Shown in pieces: positions 1-10,606 of a DNA stretch of 64,000 nt. Location: the NCBI GenBank assembly GCA_037833965.1, contig AP031353.1, forward strand, positions 9,674,501 through 9,738,500, written 5' to 3'. The translations under genes and the position numbers were made by a program. This DNA comes from Marchantia polymorpha subsp. ruderalis. Taxonomy: Eukaryota > Streptophyta > Marchantiopsida > Marchantiales > Marchantiaceae. The notes beneath the pieces are model-generated. The model was not told the DNA's origin. It did not search any database and saw nothing but the letters and a program-made list of their open reading frames with translations. Positions within the stretch are counted from its first letter, which is position 1. The number at the start of each line of letters is the position of its first letter.

Positions 1-1884
1 GCTGTTAGAGATATGGCGGGGTTTCAGATTTTGCTTGGTTTCCTTCTTCCTCCCAGGGCTTTCTAAAAGCTCGATGTCAGCCTTGCACTCCGTTTCTCTC
101 CCCGTCCCTTCCCATCACTGAACCTTCCATGCTGTTTTTCTCTTCCGTCTGGGCTATTCTCCTCGTCTTCCTCTATCCCAGCACGACATAAGCTTCGCAT
201 GTAAATACCTCCTTTTTCCTGCTATGGCTTTCGGAATCGTCTACCCGTAAGGGTTTCAGAAGAGCGCAATAGTCCCGACCCTGTCATAAGACGTGTATGT
301 TTACCATCCGTGCCCATGTCTACAATCAAATCAGTATCGATTAATTGCTGCAGTAAGTGGCGATGGGTGACTTACTGCAATTTACTGAAGTGGGCAGTGC
401 TGAAGAAGAGGTTTCCTCGAAGTGCCATAGTGGAAACAGAAAACTTCTCTCGAATCTTTAGAGAGTTTAGAGCAGTAACTCACGGTGTGGAGGGTGAACA
501 TCTCTATCTTTTTCAAATTATGTATACTGAAGAGCCTGGTACATCAGTTGGGATCACACTCTCCTGTCAACCTTCTCTGTCGATGCACAACTAGTGGCTT
601 TCACAGTCCAGCAATCCGATCAGCCCGTCCTGTCCGCGTTTCCTAGACAAACCTTTCTCCCGTCCAAGCTCACAGAGGTGGCGAGATCTCGGGAAGTCAA
701 AAAAAAGAAAAAACCGTCTTTCTGTACAGAATGTTGCTTCTTTCTCTTCGGCAAGTGTGTTCAAGAGGTGGAGAGAGATTTTGGATTTGGCCCGCCTCCG
801 TCCATCTTTCGATGTGTACACATACATGCATTTAATAAAACGCAATGCTTAAAAAGCGCACGGAATGTCGTCATTGTTGTCGAATGTTAGAACCTCCGAC
901 AGAACTGGTGGTTTAAGTGATTTGGCTGCATCGATTGATGAAGAAGGCAATCTTGCTGAAACAAAATATGTGACTGCAATTGTGATTTCTTTTGTGCTTA
1001 TGGGAGAATCTTCACGGAAGATAGGTTGAGAGCTTCGAGGAAATTCTTAGAAGCCGTTCAACGCATCTGACATGACCTCCGATTCTCAGCACTTTATCGC
1101 TGGCTGCTTCGTAGCTCCTTTGTCGATTAGAGGGTTTAGGGTGGGTTCGATTCCTCAGACAAGGCAGTCACTCTGATAATGAGGATTTCACGGAATAATG
1201 AGAAGTTTAAGCAACATCCCTGCGATCGAGGCTAGACATGAACGTGTATTGCAAATCACGTCTCACAAATCAACCCGTACCATTGATGAGCGCGATTACA
1301 TAGTGTTCAGCGCTTTGCCGCCTAGGCTCCTTTGCCGATTTTGTGTTCAAAACTCTTTACTGACAGCTTTTGTTTTCATTCGATGGTTCTTTTGAGTCTT
1401 TCAATTCCCAGAAGTAATTTGTATTAAGCTTTAGTGTCACTGAGAACAAGATCCGGACTTGTACGCGAACTGTGTTGACTTATGAATCTTACTACTCAGA
1501 AGCTCTGATATCCTTGTTTGGTTTCGTGAGATGGTGCTCCAAAGAAGCAGCATTCCAAAATTTGAACAAGCCGCTTCTGTGTCCCGCACACGGTATTGTT
1601 TAATGAAGGCGAAAGAATAGTTCGCTCTGGGTTGAACACACTGCTGATGAGAATCCTCGCCGAAGATACAAGAATATGAACCCGCACGAAGGCTCTTGTC
1701 GGGCACACTATTCCATCGCGCCGACACGTGTCACACATCCGCTGTACACGTGTCGAATTTGAATCCCGAGAGTTAACGCTCGACGGGTGACTTCTTGGTG
1801 CGACGGTGACAAATGACAGACCGTCACGACGGTGACCGTACGCCGTCAGCCCACAGTTATACGGTCGGGGTTGTTCTAGCCTGC
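1..1884. mobile_element. TIR-2 element, right-hand part (left end outside the window)
   Basis: This stretch repeats at 61465-63348 with only scattered substitutions, and the complete copy there is bounded by inverted repeats. The right terminal repeat lies at about 1825-1880 and ends in ACGGTCGGGGTTGTTCTAG. It is followed at 1885-1895 by AGTCTTGTAAG, the same 11 bases that flank the left side of the complete copy. No transposase-like frame is visible. Short open frames (310-594, 594-890, 1198-1395 on plus; 1437-1727 on minus) are identical or nearly identical between the two copies, but none is recognisable, and I do not call them genes. The size, long degenerate inverted repeats and 11-bp flanking repeat fit a non-autonomous Mutator-like element. 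That family assignment is inference. Confidence 0.6.
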
Positions 1885-1895
1885 AGTCTTGTAAG

Positions 1896-4056
1896 CGCCA
1901 CCTGAGCGCTTCGCTGTGGCTGGCTGTGTGTGTAAGTAGCGGCAACTCGTAACTTTCTATGGCTTTATTGTATAAGGGCACTGTGGCTACACCTAGGGGA
2001 GTTGTCAGAGCTGACAATTCTTCCGACACTAGACCGCTGCCAAATCAAAAACAGTGCTCTCCACTATTCTAGAAAATTGTCCAGAAGAGGTAAACAAAGC
2101 TCTCAACAAAACTTGCGGCTATTACGACAAAGTCTCAAAATAGCAGCTCTGAAGTACGTCGGTTAAACATATTGCCGAAGAAGGGAAAGAGCTATGAGGA
2201 TACAGTTTACCTCTTTCTTGTAATGGGTTTATGCAGGTATGGTTATATTAGCCAAAATTACCTAAATATGGTTAATTTTGTATCTTAAAAAATATTAGTT
2301 TAGTCTAATAAAAAACTTAATTTAGGCCAATTTAAATTCTAAAAATGTAATTTAGTCTATTAAAGTTTTTTCTCTAAAAAAATTAAATATAGAAATTTTT
2401 TTAAATTTTTTTTTTACATTAAATTAGAAATAATATATCAAAATATCCATCAATTTTAAATAGGTGTCCCCTTCCCATTGGTTGCAACATGCAGCACCAA
2501 ATCACACCAACCTCCATTTAGGCGCCTAATCACGGGACCATTTAAGTAATTTAGGCCACGATATATAAGATCGCCTAATACAACCATGAGGGATATATGA
2601 GAAGTCTAGACTTGTTTGAAGAAGCTATGAACCAATCCATTTAGAGATATGATGGATTGCCACTATCTCACATTCACAGAGCTCAAGATGGAAATGATAA
2701 GCCACCGCTAATATTTCATGTTTTGAAAGAAAGGATCAAACATTTTCCTCTTCACGTGTTCGACTATGAAATTTGCTTTATGCTAACTGCCATCGTGCGA
2801 AGACATGTATATTTGAAGGTGTGTAAGCTGTCAAGCACAAAACAGAGCTCGTCCATGGGGGAACGAGGGCTCTCAATTGAATCATACAGACTGACATTCT
2901 CGACAGAGGCCATTGCAGATCAGTGCACTGCCGGATGCTAGAAAGTCGAAAAGATTTGACGAAATGAATTGAAACAGAATTCCTTGAGGTCAAGAAGGAT
3001 GTTTCAGAATTCCTCTGCCCTTAAACATGTGAAATGAACAGTGAACTTATTGACAACAACATTCAATTGTTCCACCCACACATGTGTGGAGAAGTACTCC
3101 CATCAAACTGTGTAATTGGACACAAGATGAATACGGAATGTATTTCTGATGGATGATGATTGCAATAGCGTTATATTAATCACTCTCGATGTATTAAAAG
3201 TGCTAACCTTTCTACTTCAGTGAGAGATGCGGTAAAGTTAAGGTAATAGACCTAGAAGTTGGAGCAGGAATACAAAAATTCAGCGTTAGTGCTACCAGGC
3301 TGGTTACTAAGTCCAGCATAAGTTCGAATCCTATTGGACTTACTTGTTCAATTTAAATCAATATTGATTCATCTCAATTAACAGCGAACATACAAGAAGT
3401 GATGTAAATTCAGCTTGAAAATGAAAAACAGAATGCACGATAGGGATATATTAAATGTACAGGTATCAATCGTTCGAAGAATACTTCTTTGGGGCATACG
3501 TGCGTGTTCTGTATCAAATGTAGAAGGAAATCTAGGATTCTTATGGCAAAACTTGGAAATAGTTTATCGTGCATGATCCATTTGTTATCGAATAATACCG
3601 CAAAAGTTGCAACCTCCTCTTGAGAGGCAAAGAAACACCTCTCTGCTATGCAATTAGCGAAATTAAAGTACGAGTTGAAATCCGACAGTGTCTAAGTTTT
3701 CATATCAGGGGGTCGACCTTAGAAGGCACCTCCTTCAGCAAAGGTGTCATCCCTTGTGATGCATGATGCACGGATGTCTAATTTGCCCACATCACTACCA
3801 CTCTTCCTTCAACCGGAAGTTCTGAAAACCATGTGTCTTGGCCTACTTTGATAGCCTGTGGACAGTCTTGAACAAGAAATTGTGTAGGAGAAAGAGACAT
3901 CGAATACGTCTATAGATTAATCAGATAGTGGTAGGCTTGAGTGAAGAGAGAGAGAGAGAGAGAGAGAGAGATGGTAGCTGTTGTAGCATGTAGGCATGCT
4001 CGTCACCTGAAAGTTCTGATTCACATAGAGTTCATGACCTGTTTTGCACGCAACTT
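1896..4056. repeat. Spacer repeat, copy 1
   Basis: A roughly 2.2-kb block recurs in the same order at 13059, 32083, 39404 and 63360. Landmarks are a GCGCCACCTGAGCGCTTCGC stretch at its start, an AT-rich part with TATATAAG (about 2560), an open frame on plus at 2657-2941 (94 codons) kept in most copies, a T-arm-like TTCGAATCC motif (about 3330), and an (AG)13 tract at 3945-3970. The 94-codon frame has no recognisable domain, is preceded by an in-frame stop in every copy I read, and is frameshifted in the 32.8-kb copy. I treat it as non-coding until transcripts say otherwise. This copy diverges from the others after 4056. Confidence 0.75.
3945..3970. repeat. (AG)13 microsatellite
   Basis: A pure AG run in spacer copy 1. 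The same site carries about (AG)3 at 15137, (AG)7 at 34158 and (AG)5 at 41489, so it expanded or shrank independently in each copy. Confidence 0.95.
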
Positions 4057-5600
4057 TATTTGTTCTTTTTAATCCAATATGAATATATCCGACAGCCGCT
4101 GACAAATGTTTTTGCAGCAGAAACGTCCTGAGGTACGGACATTGGACACATTGGGGACCGGTTATTATTGCATGAGTTGCTTGCATTAAGAGCCTGAATT
4201 TTGGGACTCGGATATAACATGATGTTCTTATGGAGATACGTCCCGCTCGTTCGTCGGCGCTGTGCGGACCGTGATCCATATCGTGCCATCATCACTGAGA
4301 CCTTGACTTGTCCAATCCCAATTCATGAAAGAACCGTTTTTGTGTAAATGGTAAGTGGACCTCTTCCTGACAGGTTTTTGTTCAGGTCTGAATGTTGTGT
4401 TTACGAGTTGAGCTTATGTGTTTATATGCTGCGTTCACTTGGGGGCCACGGCACTCACGTTAGGGGTTCATACTCTTGCAGAAATTCCGAAGGTCGAGTC
4501 AAGAAGTAATCATGTTCTCTGCAAACCTGATTCTATCTGATTTTGTCATCAGGAGATTCCTTTAGTAATGATTGTCAAATTTTGGTTGAACATTTCCTTC
4601 AATCCTGTTTTGTTCGACGATTCCTTCTCTACGACAGTTTCACTGATGACAGGTTGTGACTGAGACTCCCCCAAATAGGTTCACACAAGCTAAACAGAAG
4701 GTTTATGATGATTGTCCAGTCGAAAGCCTCGTTGAAGCGTTGGAACTAATATTGACTTGCAAGTGATCAAGTGATCACGGGTGCACGCTGGAGTGTGGAA
4801 TTCAATGCGTGGGATTAGTGGCAAACCTTGCCGGGGCTACTCAAACTCGGCTGTCAAATCCACTTCCTTTGAATGAAAATTGGTCTTGGCTACGTTATAG
4901 ATAATCATTCAGTGTCCCTCCGGCCAAGAATTCAATTCATCCACGAACCCTATGTTCAAAAACTAATATTGCTTTCAGATTAAACGCCCACATTTCTTGG
5001 ACCTTCGAATTCAGTCTAGACGGCAACAAAAGAATCAATCGACAGTAGGCATGAGTGGGATACTAACCTGGCAGCAAGGAATAACCAGGGATCCATGACA
5101 TTAAGGAAACGCAAGAACTGTGATCTCTGAGAGTAGAAGCTACACCATAAGGATATCGGTAATGGAAGGAGCGGCAAACCTGAGAGAATCCTTGAACGAA
5201 CACTTCCCGGCCTTCGATTCAAAACGGCAACTTCTAATTCATAGGATACAAGATACTGTGACCAAAGGGCTGCGGACTAGCGTGCACAAGGTGAAGCAGT
5301 GTGCAAAGCAAATGCCATAGGATACAATTTGACGAATCGAACCAGCTGACAAGAGCGTCTAACGGATCAACTACTGGACGATCAGGAAAGGCATCATTCT
5401 AGCCAGAGGAACGAATGAACGGGGAGGAACCAGCAAGTCCCTTAGCAGGAAAAGGGCCGAAGCGCATCTGCATTTAACCTTCCGTTCTATAAACTCGACA
5501 TTTTGATCATGCTTATCCTAACTAAGAGAAAGCAGAGAGGATTCTTGATCTGTAAAAGAATAAGTTTTCAAACCCTTACCATTGTATATTTAAGGATGCA
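4057..5600. other. Single-copy spacer, no gene recognised
   Basis: About 1.5 kb between spacer copy 1 and the conserved 3' flank of NLR1, with no counterpart elsewhere in the window. The two other intact NLRs have an AT-rich block in this position. Frames of 60-120 codons exist on both strands (for example minus 4056-4295 and 5016-5222, plus 5120-5320). None shows a domain, and I could not trace a consistent exon structure. Base composition is ordinary (mixed GC), unlike the AT-rich blocks, so it may hold remnants of a captured gene. Confidence 0.5.
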
Positions 5601-6003
5601 TAATAATGCATAACTTTGACTCTTATCCATGTAAAGGTAATACTTTCTTGTCATGAGTCCTTCAATAGCAGTTGGACACATAGATCCAGCATTTGGTGCA
5701 CACTTAGCAAGCTTAGATCTATGGTCGTGTCTCATTCCATGGAGTATTTATTTACATAAAAAACACCAATAACCCTTCAGCAATACAGTAGTTGCCACAA
5801 ACTTCACATCTAAGGGTTTGGTGTTGACTTACATTGGGAATCTGATCCCGCAACTTAACCAAATAATACACTAAGTCCTCACCACTTGACTAATTATACA
5901 GTTAGTGCGGTGTTATCCTTGGATCTGAAAAGAACGTGACGGCAAATTCACGGATCAGTCAAAACTTAGGGGTCTTCAGCTCCTCATCCAAAAATCTCAC
6001 CGG
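5601..6003 (-). other. Conserved 3' flank / probable 3' UTR of NLR1
   Basis: Sequence directly downstream of the NLR1 stop that recurs downstream of NLR2 (about 24780-25200) and NLR3 (about 53990-54355). On the minus strand an AATAAA hexamer lies at 5752-5747, about 250 bases past the stop. NLR2 and NLR3 have changed this hexamer. Conservation of this flank but not of what lies beyond it marks it as part of the duplicated gene unit. Confidence 0.5.
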
Positions 6004-9000
6004 TCAGACTCTTATCATCAGCCGGTTCTGTTCCACTAGTACAGTGAATTCTGGAGAGAGATTATCACCAGCTCCACATTCACGAAGATCCAAGATCCGT
6101 AGTTTGGGTAGTGACGCGAGGGAAGGAGGGAGCTCAATAAGAGAAATGGTACCATTAAGGTCGAGCTCCTCGAGGTCTGTAAACACGCTCCAGTCGAAAG
6201 TTTCGTCCAGTTTCTTCAGCTCAAAACACGAACTTAGTTTTATATACTGCAGCTTCATCAGGGAATTCAAGGTCGGTGGCAATTTCTTCATCTGATGCCA
6301 TCCGTGCATCATCAACATCCGTAAAGCAGGCATAGCACCCGAGCGTAGCACTGGAAATTCGTCCATCGATACCTCTTTACAAGCGTACATGTCCAGCTCT
6401 GTGAGAGATGGAAATCCATCTGGTCGACCAAAAGAGTTTGGTAGTTGCTTGATGTGTCGACAGCCAGATATATGAAGACACTCGAGGTTTGGAAGCTCAT
6501 CAAGAGCAGGAAGATGTGTCAAGGAAGAGCATTTGTGGAGATTTAGCCGTCTGAGCTCTGGCAGTGACTCGACTCCAAGTGGAAGGCTCAAGAGGTCTTT
6601 GCACCAGCTTAGATCTAATGTTTGCAGGGCAGTTAGATTTGAAATGTCAGGAAGAGAGCTAACTCGGATGAAGTTGACTTGCAGATGCCGGAGGCTCTTA
6701 AGGCAACTAAGCTGGAGAGGGAACGGGTGTGACGGTTCAGGTGAAAGATCGGAATCGGAATCGGAATCACTGTAATAGAATGAAAGTAGAAAGGGAAGGT
6801 TGCTGATTCTCAACGTTGTCAAAGATGTCAGCGAGGCTACATCCTGGAGATGAGCGGTACGCTTAATCCGCTTCGACAAAGTACCTCTCATGCCATTAGG
6901 CCTGTCCCATCTCAACACGTTAGTCCAAAAAAGATTCAGATTTTCTAGTTTTCTGAGATCCTTGATGGTTCTAGGCAACGAAACCAACTTTTTGCAATGA
7001 TCTAATTGAAGATCCCGAAGTTCTTCCAACTTGCAAATAGTACCTGGGACGCTCTTAAGCTGTTCGCAACGCGAGAGGTTAAGAAGAACCAGGCGTTTCA
7101 TAGTGCTAAAGGCTGCGTCGGGTATCTCTTCAATACTTGTACGGCTGAGATCCAGTACCCTCAGTTGCTTCAAGTCCAGAAAGAATCCTCGAGGCAGCAA
7201 CGATAGATTCTCGTTTCTTCTCAGAAGCAGCACTCGGAGCTCAGGGGCAGCCAGATGAGACGGTAGCTCGTGTATCAGATTATCCATCAACGACAACCTT
7301 TTTGCTGAAAGATGCTTTCTCTCGACTTTGTTGTCAGGAATCCACTTTTGCGGAAATGTCTCCAACTGCATCCCCGGTTCATACAGACAGACCTGCTCAT
7401 GTACCTTGTCGTGTTGCAGGTTGTACCGAGCCAGGTCCCGGAGCACATCGTGAACTTTAAAGGTCATGGAAAAAGGAGGAAGCCTAAACATCTCTATATA
7501 CTCTAGATATGTAGATACGCTTCCGATTTTCATCTCAATCAAGCATCTTGCAATGAGCCAGCCCAAAAGCTCATAAGCCTCATCCTCAGGGGAATAATCT
7601 TTCCGTCCTCCAACTATTCCATCTCCCACCCACAAACTGATCAGATCATCCACGAATTCGACACTTGCGTCTTCGGGATACGCAGCAAAGTAGTAGAAGC
7701 AATCTTTCAGATGAGGATGCGTTTCGGACAAATCGTCAACGCTGGGTTGCAAGCGATGAAAGAGTTGCATTTCATGCTCGGAGCTGAGTGTCTCGGCGTT
7801 CTTTAGCTTCTTCAACGTATGATCCCAAATGCGCTTGTCCCTCTTGCCGGCCATCGTCCCTCCGATGACTTTCAGGGCTAAGGGAAGCCCCTTGCACTCT
7901 GCCGCCACATCCTCAGCTGGTTTGCGTAAATTTTTCGGAACGTTGCTCACACCCGAAAAGGCATGCCAACAGAAAAGCCTGAAGCTATCCTCTGGTTTCA
8001 GCATGCGCACTTCAATTTTCGTAGCGTGTTTCCTGTCCAGTAACTCTTTACTGCGCGTGGTCACCAAGATTTTGCTCCCAGACGAAGATGGATGATTCAC
8101 AAATGCATCGAAGACATCCAAAATTCTCGACTTCCATACATCATCCAACACCAGCAACAGTCTCTTCCTTTGCCCTCGAAGTTGAAGTTCATGGCATACT
8201 TGCTGTGCATAGACCTCCTCGGAACTGGAGGGTGGGGGCAGGCGTGCACTTAGCATTCTCAAGAGAGATCGGAGAATCTCTTCGATGTTTGGATCCCGAG
8301 CAACTGTTAACCAGAAAATCCCACCCTCGAAATGTTGCTTCAGTGGGAGATCATTTGACAGTCTTGAGGCCAACAGGGTTTTTCCAGCACCACCCATGGA
8401 CCAAAGCCCTACCCACCGACGTCCATCTTCTTCTTCGAGGAGAATTGATCTCGCAGAGTCCAGAAGCTCATCGCCACCAAAAACCCGAGCGCTGATCTGG
8501 CGTTCAAACTGACGTTGTGGAGACGGAACTACATCTGCAGAACTTCCGGTTGCTGAACCTTGAGTCAGTGTCAAGAAGTGCTCGTCGGCTTGTCCTCTGA
8601 TATCCTCAAATGCACGTTCGAGTGTGATGGTTCCAACTGATCTGCCAAAGATCTCGGTAGGGGTGTTGACTGTCACCCTTGTGATCCGAGAGAGGTCAGC
8701 ACAGTGAACTTCGTGTATCAGATCACTCTGCAATTGATTTGCGTTCTTCATGCTCTCTTGCAGATCAGCCAGTATCTTATTCTGTTCGTCAGTAGTCTCC
8801 TTTGTGTATCCCAGCTGAACCAGCGGTGCTTGCCCCACAAGATCGGTGATTCCCCTAGTCACTTCAACGAGTTTCTTCGAGGTGGATCTGTTCTTCACGA
8901 TGTTCCAAGGCCTGGATCCCTGGCTGATGCACTCACGCACCACTTTATCCGCTTCTTCCAGTCGGGATCGAAGTTTCTCCAGCCACTCTGTTACAGGCGT

Positions 9001-9192
9001 TGACTTGTTCTGACCCTGCCCTTTTTTTGAGCTATCACATAGGAATTGCACAAGTGGTGCCAAACCCTCAAGCAGCACGAGCAATGCCTTACAATTTTTG
9101 TTACGATCCACAGCTTGCTTGACTTCATCGATCACCCCCTGAAGCAACAGCTCGACTCCAAAGCCGATGACAACGCTTACAAGCTCAGCCAT
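6004..9192 (-). CDS. NLR1: RPW8-like NB-ARC-LRR immune receptor
   Basis: Predicted intracellular immune receptor of 1062 residues in one exon. Residues 1-115 resemble the RPW8 / CC-R helical domain: hydrophobic start MAELVSVVIGFG, a conserved Cys near 34, LAPLVQFL, and a Leu-rich second helix with PWN near 95. NB-ARC motifs are P-loop MGGAGKT (266-272), kinase-2 LLLVLDDVW (345-353), RNBS-B GSKILVTTR (372-380), GLPLAL (435-440), an RNBS-D-like CFYYFAAYPED (498-508) and VHD (580-582) in place of MHD. Leu-rich repeats run from about 635 to the end. The frame is open upstream to 9312, but I chose the ATG at 9192 because family members begin at this point. Residues 180-195 differ from all other copies. 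A three-unit GGAATC expansion adds alternating Ser-Asp in the LRRs. The product should bind ADP/ATP and signal at membranes; its ligand is unknown. Confidence 0.93.
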   Translation of the reverse strand: MAELVSVVIGFGVELLLQGVIDEVKQAVDRNKNCKALLVLLEGLAPLVQFLCDSSKKGQGQNKSTPVTEWLEKLRSRLEEADKVVRECISQGSRPWNIVKNRSTSKKLVEVTRGITDLVGQAPLVQLGYTKETTDEQNKILADLQESMKNANQLQSDLIHEVHCADLSRITRVTVNTPTEIFGRSVGTITLERAFEDIRGQADEHFLTLTQGSATGSSADVVPSPQRQFERQISARVFGGDELLDSARSILLEEEDGRRWVGLWSMGGAGKTLLASRLSNDLPLKQHFEGGIFWLTVARDPNIEEILRSLLRMLSARLPPPSSSEEVYAQQVCHELQLRGQRKRLLLVLDDVWKSRILDVFDAFVNHPSSSGSKILVTTRSKELLDRKHATKIEVRMLKPEDSFRLFCWHAFSGVSNVPKNLRKPAEDVAAECKGLPLALKVIGGTMAGKRDKRIWDHTLKKLKNAETLSSEHEMQLFHRLQPSVDDLSETHPHLKDCFYYFAAYPEDASVEFVDDLISLWVGDGIVGGRKDYSPEDEAYELLGWLIARCLIEMKIGSVSTYLEYIEMFRLPPFSMTFKVHDVLRDLARYNLQHDKVHEQVCLYEPGMQLETFPQKWIPDNKVERKHLSAKRLSLMDNLIHELPSHLAAPELRVLLLRRNENLSLLPRGFFLDLKQLRVLDLSRTSIEEIPDAAFSTMKRLVLLNLSRCEQLKSVPGTICKLEELRDLQLDHCKKLVSLPRTIKDLRKLENLNLFWTNVLRWDRPNGMRGTLSKRIKRTAHLQDVASLTSLTTLRISNLPFLLSFYYSDSDSDSDLSPEPSHPFPLQLSCLKSLRHLQVNFIRVSSLPDISNLTALQTLDLSWCKDLLSLPLGVESLPELRRLNLHKCSSLTHLPALDELPNLECLHISGCRHIKQLPNSFGRPDGFPSLTELDMYACKEVSMDEFPVLRSGAMPALRMLMMHGWHQMKKLPPTLNSLMKLQYIKLSSCFELKKLDETFDWSVFTDLEELDLNGTISLIELPPSLASLPKLRILDLRECGAGDNLSPEFTVLVEQNRLMIRV
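6747..6768 (-). repeat. In-frame GGAATC hexamer expansion in NLR1 LRRs
   Basis: Three direct GGAATC units, preceded by a partial one, encode an alternating Ser-Asp run between two LRRs. The tract is absent from NLR2 and NLR3, which are shorter in the same loop. Confidence 0.9.
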
Positions 9193-9286
9193 TGCAACGT
9201 AATTGTTGTAGACTGCAGCTGCTCCCTCGACATACAAAACGTATGGCCCCACACCTACAGACAACTTGCCTGGACAATGTGGTCCT

Positions 9287-9892
9287 CTGTAATTAGGGTC
9301 TGTAATTAGCATCTGTTGAGAACGTTGAGCTTGTAATCTCGTAAATCAGCTTTTTTAAGACAACTTACAAATCATTCCCAAATTTGGAAAACTATCTTCC
9401 GCTTGTACTAAGATATATCTGACTATCCCTTGAGCCTTGAGGTACTTTTAATTGGAGATACCTTTACATGAATGACGGTAAGAGGTGTGTACGAGAGATT
9501 GCATAATTAAAAACATTGTCAATAATTTTCAGAGTTCACAATCACATCTTGTCAATTTTCTAAGGGCTGGAATCCTATGATGTGGGAGATGAGTAAACAT
9601 TTCAACTTATTTCAAGTTGGTCTAAGTTTAAGTTTGTGGGTTGTCATGGCTAGAGGATTCTGATATCCAACTGTTGCTGGCATTGCTGATAATTGAGTAT
9701 CAGAATTTCTAGAATTTATAAAAGACCTAGACCTAGATCTAGACCTGTTGTAGAGACATGATCTAGAATTGATAGCGAACTATTGATGTTCACTATCATG
9801 GGATGAGAAAACCCAAGAGGTTTAGGCATGAAGCTTCAGAGAGAAGCAGTTCACAAACAGGTAACGTCTAGGGTGAAATGATCGCTACTTAC
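9287..9892 (-). other. Probable NLR1 5' intron
   Basis: On the minus strand the leader ends at a strong donor (GTGGTAAGTAG, GT at 9892-9891), present in all six copies of the locus. Candidate acceptors just upstream of the NLR start are ATTACAG before 9286, CAACAG before the ATG at 9312 (this copy only) and GCAAG before TTG. The stretch between is AT-richer and full of indels between copies, as expected of an intron. The acceptor choice cannot be settled from sequence. Confidence 0.5.
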
Positions 9893-10286
9893 CACCAATA
9901 TGGAATCCAACAAGCAGACAACCAAACCGTGATTATCGCGACGGACAGTATTTCCCAGGCTATTTTGCATCCCACCTTCACGTTCTGCAAAGTATTGGAC
10001 CCACAACGCCCTGAACAGAGCAAGCAGCACAGCCAATTCCATGTCAGTCGGACACAATGAATGCACTTTCTCCATGCGAGTGCAGCTTCGGGGCATCTGG
10101 AAATGAAGTTCTGATGACTGAGATCTTTGCTGCAGAGAGACATGATTTCATGAGAAGACGAGTAATCGTCAGATGAATCACAATAGGCGTCCTTAAGAGT
10201 GACGAAGTACAGATGCTTCTGAGTGGGGATGTTCAGCAGAGGTACTTCGTTTCCACATAAGAAATCAAATTGACATGGTCGAGATT
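9893..10286 (-). other. Probable NLR1 leader exon (394 nt)
   Basis: Bounded on the minus strand by a GATCAG acceptor-like site and the GTAAGT donor. It has exactly 394 nt in NLR1, NLR2, NLR3 and fragment A, while the neighbouring introns vary in length; fragments B and C each have 393 nt. Its last 204 nt (from ATG at 10096) are open in one frame in all six copies. An overlapping frame is open through the whole exon in NLR1 but stops in NLR2 and NLR3. I do not recognise the peptide in either frame. It is either a 5' UTR exon or codes for an N-terminal extension. Confidence 0.45.
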
Positions 10287-10391
10287 CTGATCACGTGTGT
10301 GCGGGCTAAAAACCTTGCCATCAGCGAAACTAAAAGTTTTTCTCGATTTTCTAGTTTAGTTCTCATCCGCGTCTGATGAGCATGTGGTTAC

Positions 10392-10548
10392 CTGCGTGCT
10401 GGCTTGGTGCTGAATCGGTGTCCGTCGTCTCTTGTGCATAAACTTTCCTTCCCGTTATCGCTCGTATTCCATCGACGAAGCTCACCGAGCGTGGAGGGCC
10501 ATTGGAGCACGAGTGCACTCTGTGTGAGACAGGAGTGCGAATGCTCAC
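10392..10548 (-). other. Probable first leader exon of NLR1
   Basis: On the minus strand an open frame starting MSIRTPV runs into a CAG/GTAACC donor-like site at 10391. The frame has the same length in five copies (10363, 17154, 29331, 36206, 58393), with few substitutions, and carries a 2-bp shift only in the copy beside broken fragment C (about 42985). Joining it to the next exon at the GATCAG site keeps an open frame. No domain is recognised, and the transcription start is not visible. Confidence 0.4.
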
Positions 10549-10606
10549 ATTGTACGTCAGTGTCCCCCGTTGACTTTTGAGTCAGGTGTAATAGTGTGCC
10601 CGTCTG

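Noticed and set aside
1130-1175. GGGTTCGATTCCT in TIR-2, resembling a tRNA B box
   Set aside because: The flanking bases do not form a T stem, and no other tRNA arms are found.
2560-2570. TATATAAG as a promoter for the plus-strand spacer frame
   Set aside because: The region is AT-rich, the box is mutated in one copy, and the following frame has an in-frame stop before its conserved part.
3281-3345. tRNA-like motif in the spacer (TTCGAAT loop, B-box-like AGTTCGAATCC, also at about 14480, 33495, 40840)
   Set aside because: The T-arm is plausible, but no A box, acceptor stem or standard 7-base anticodon loop can be fitted. At most a tRNA-derived remnant.
7829-8495. Long plus-strand frames opposite the NLR genes
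   Set aside because: They mirror the conserved NB-ARC codons on the other strand and recur in all NLRs only for that reason.
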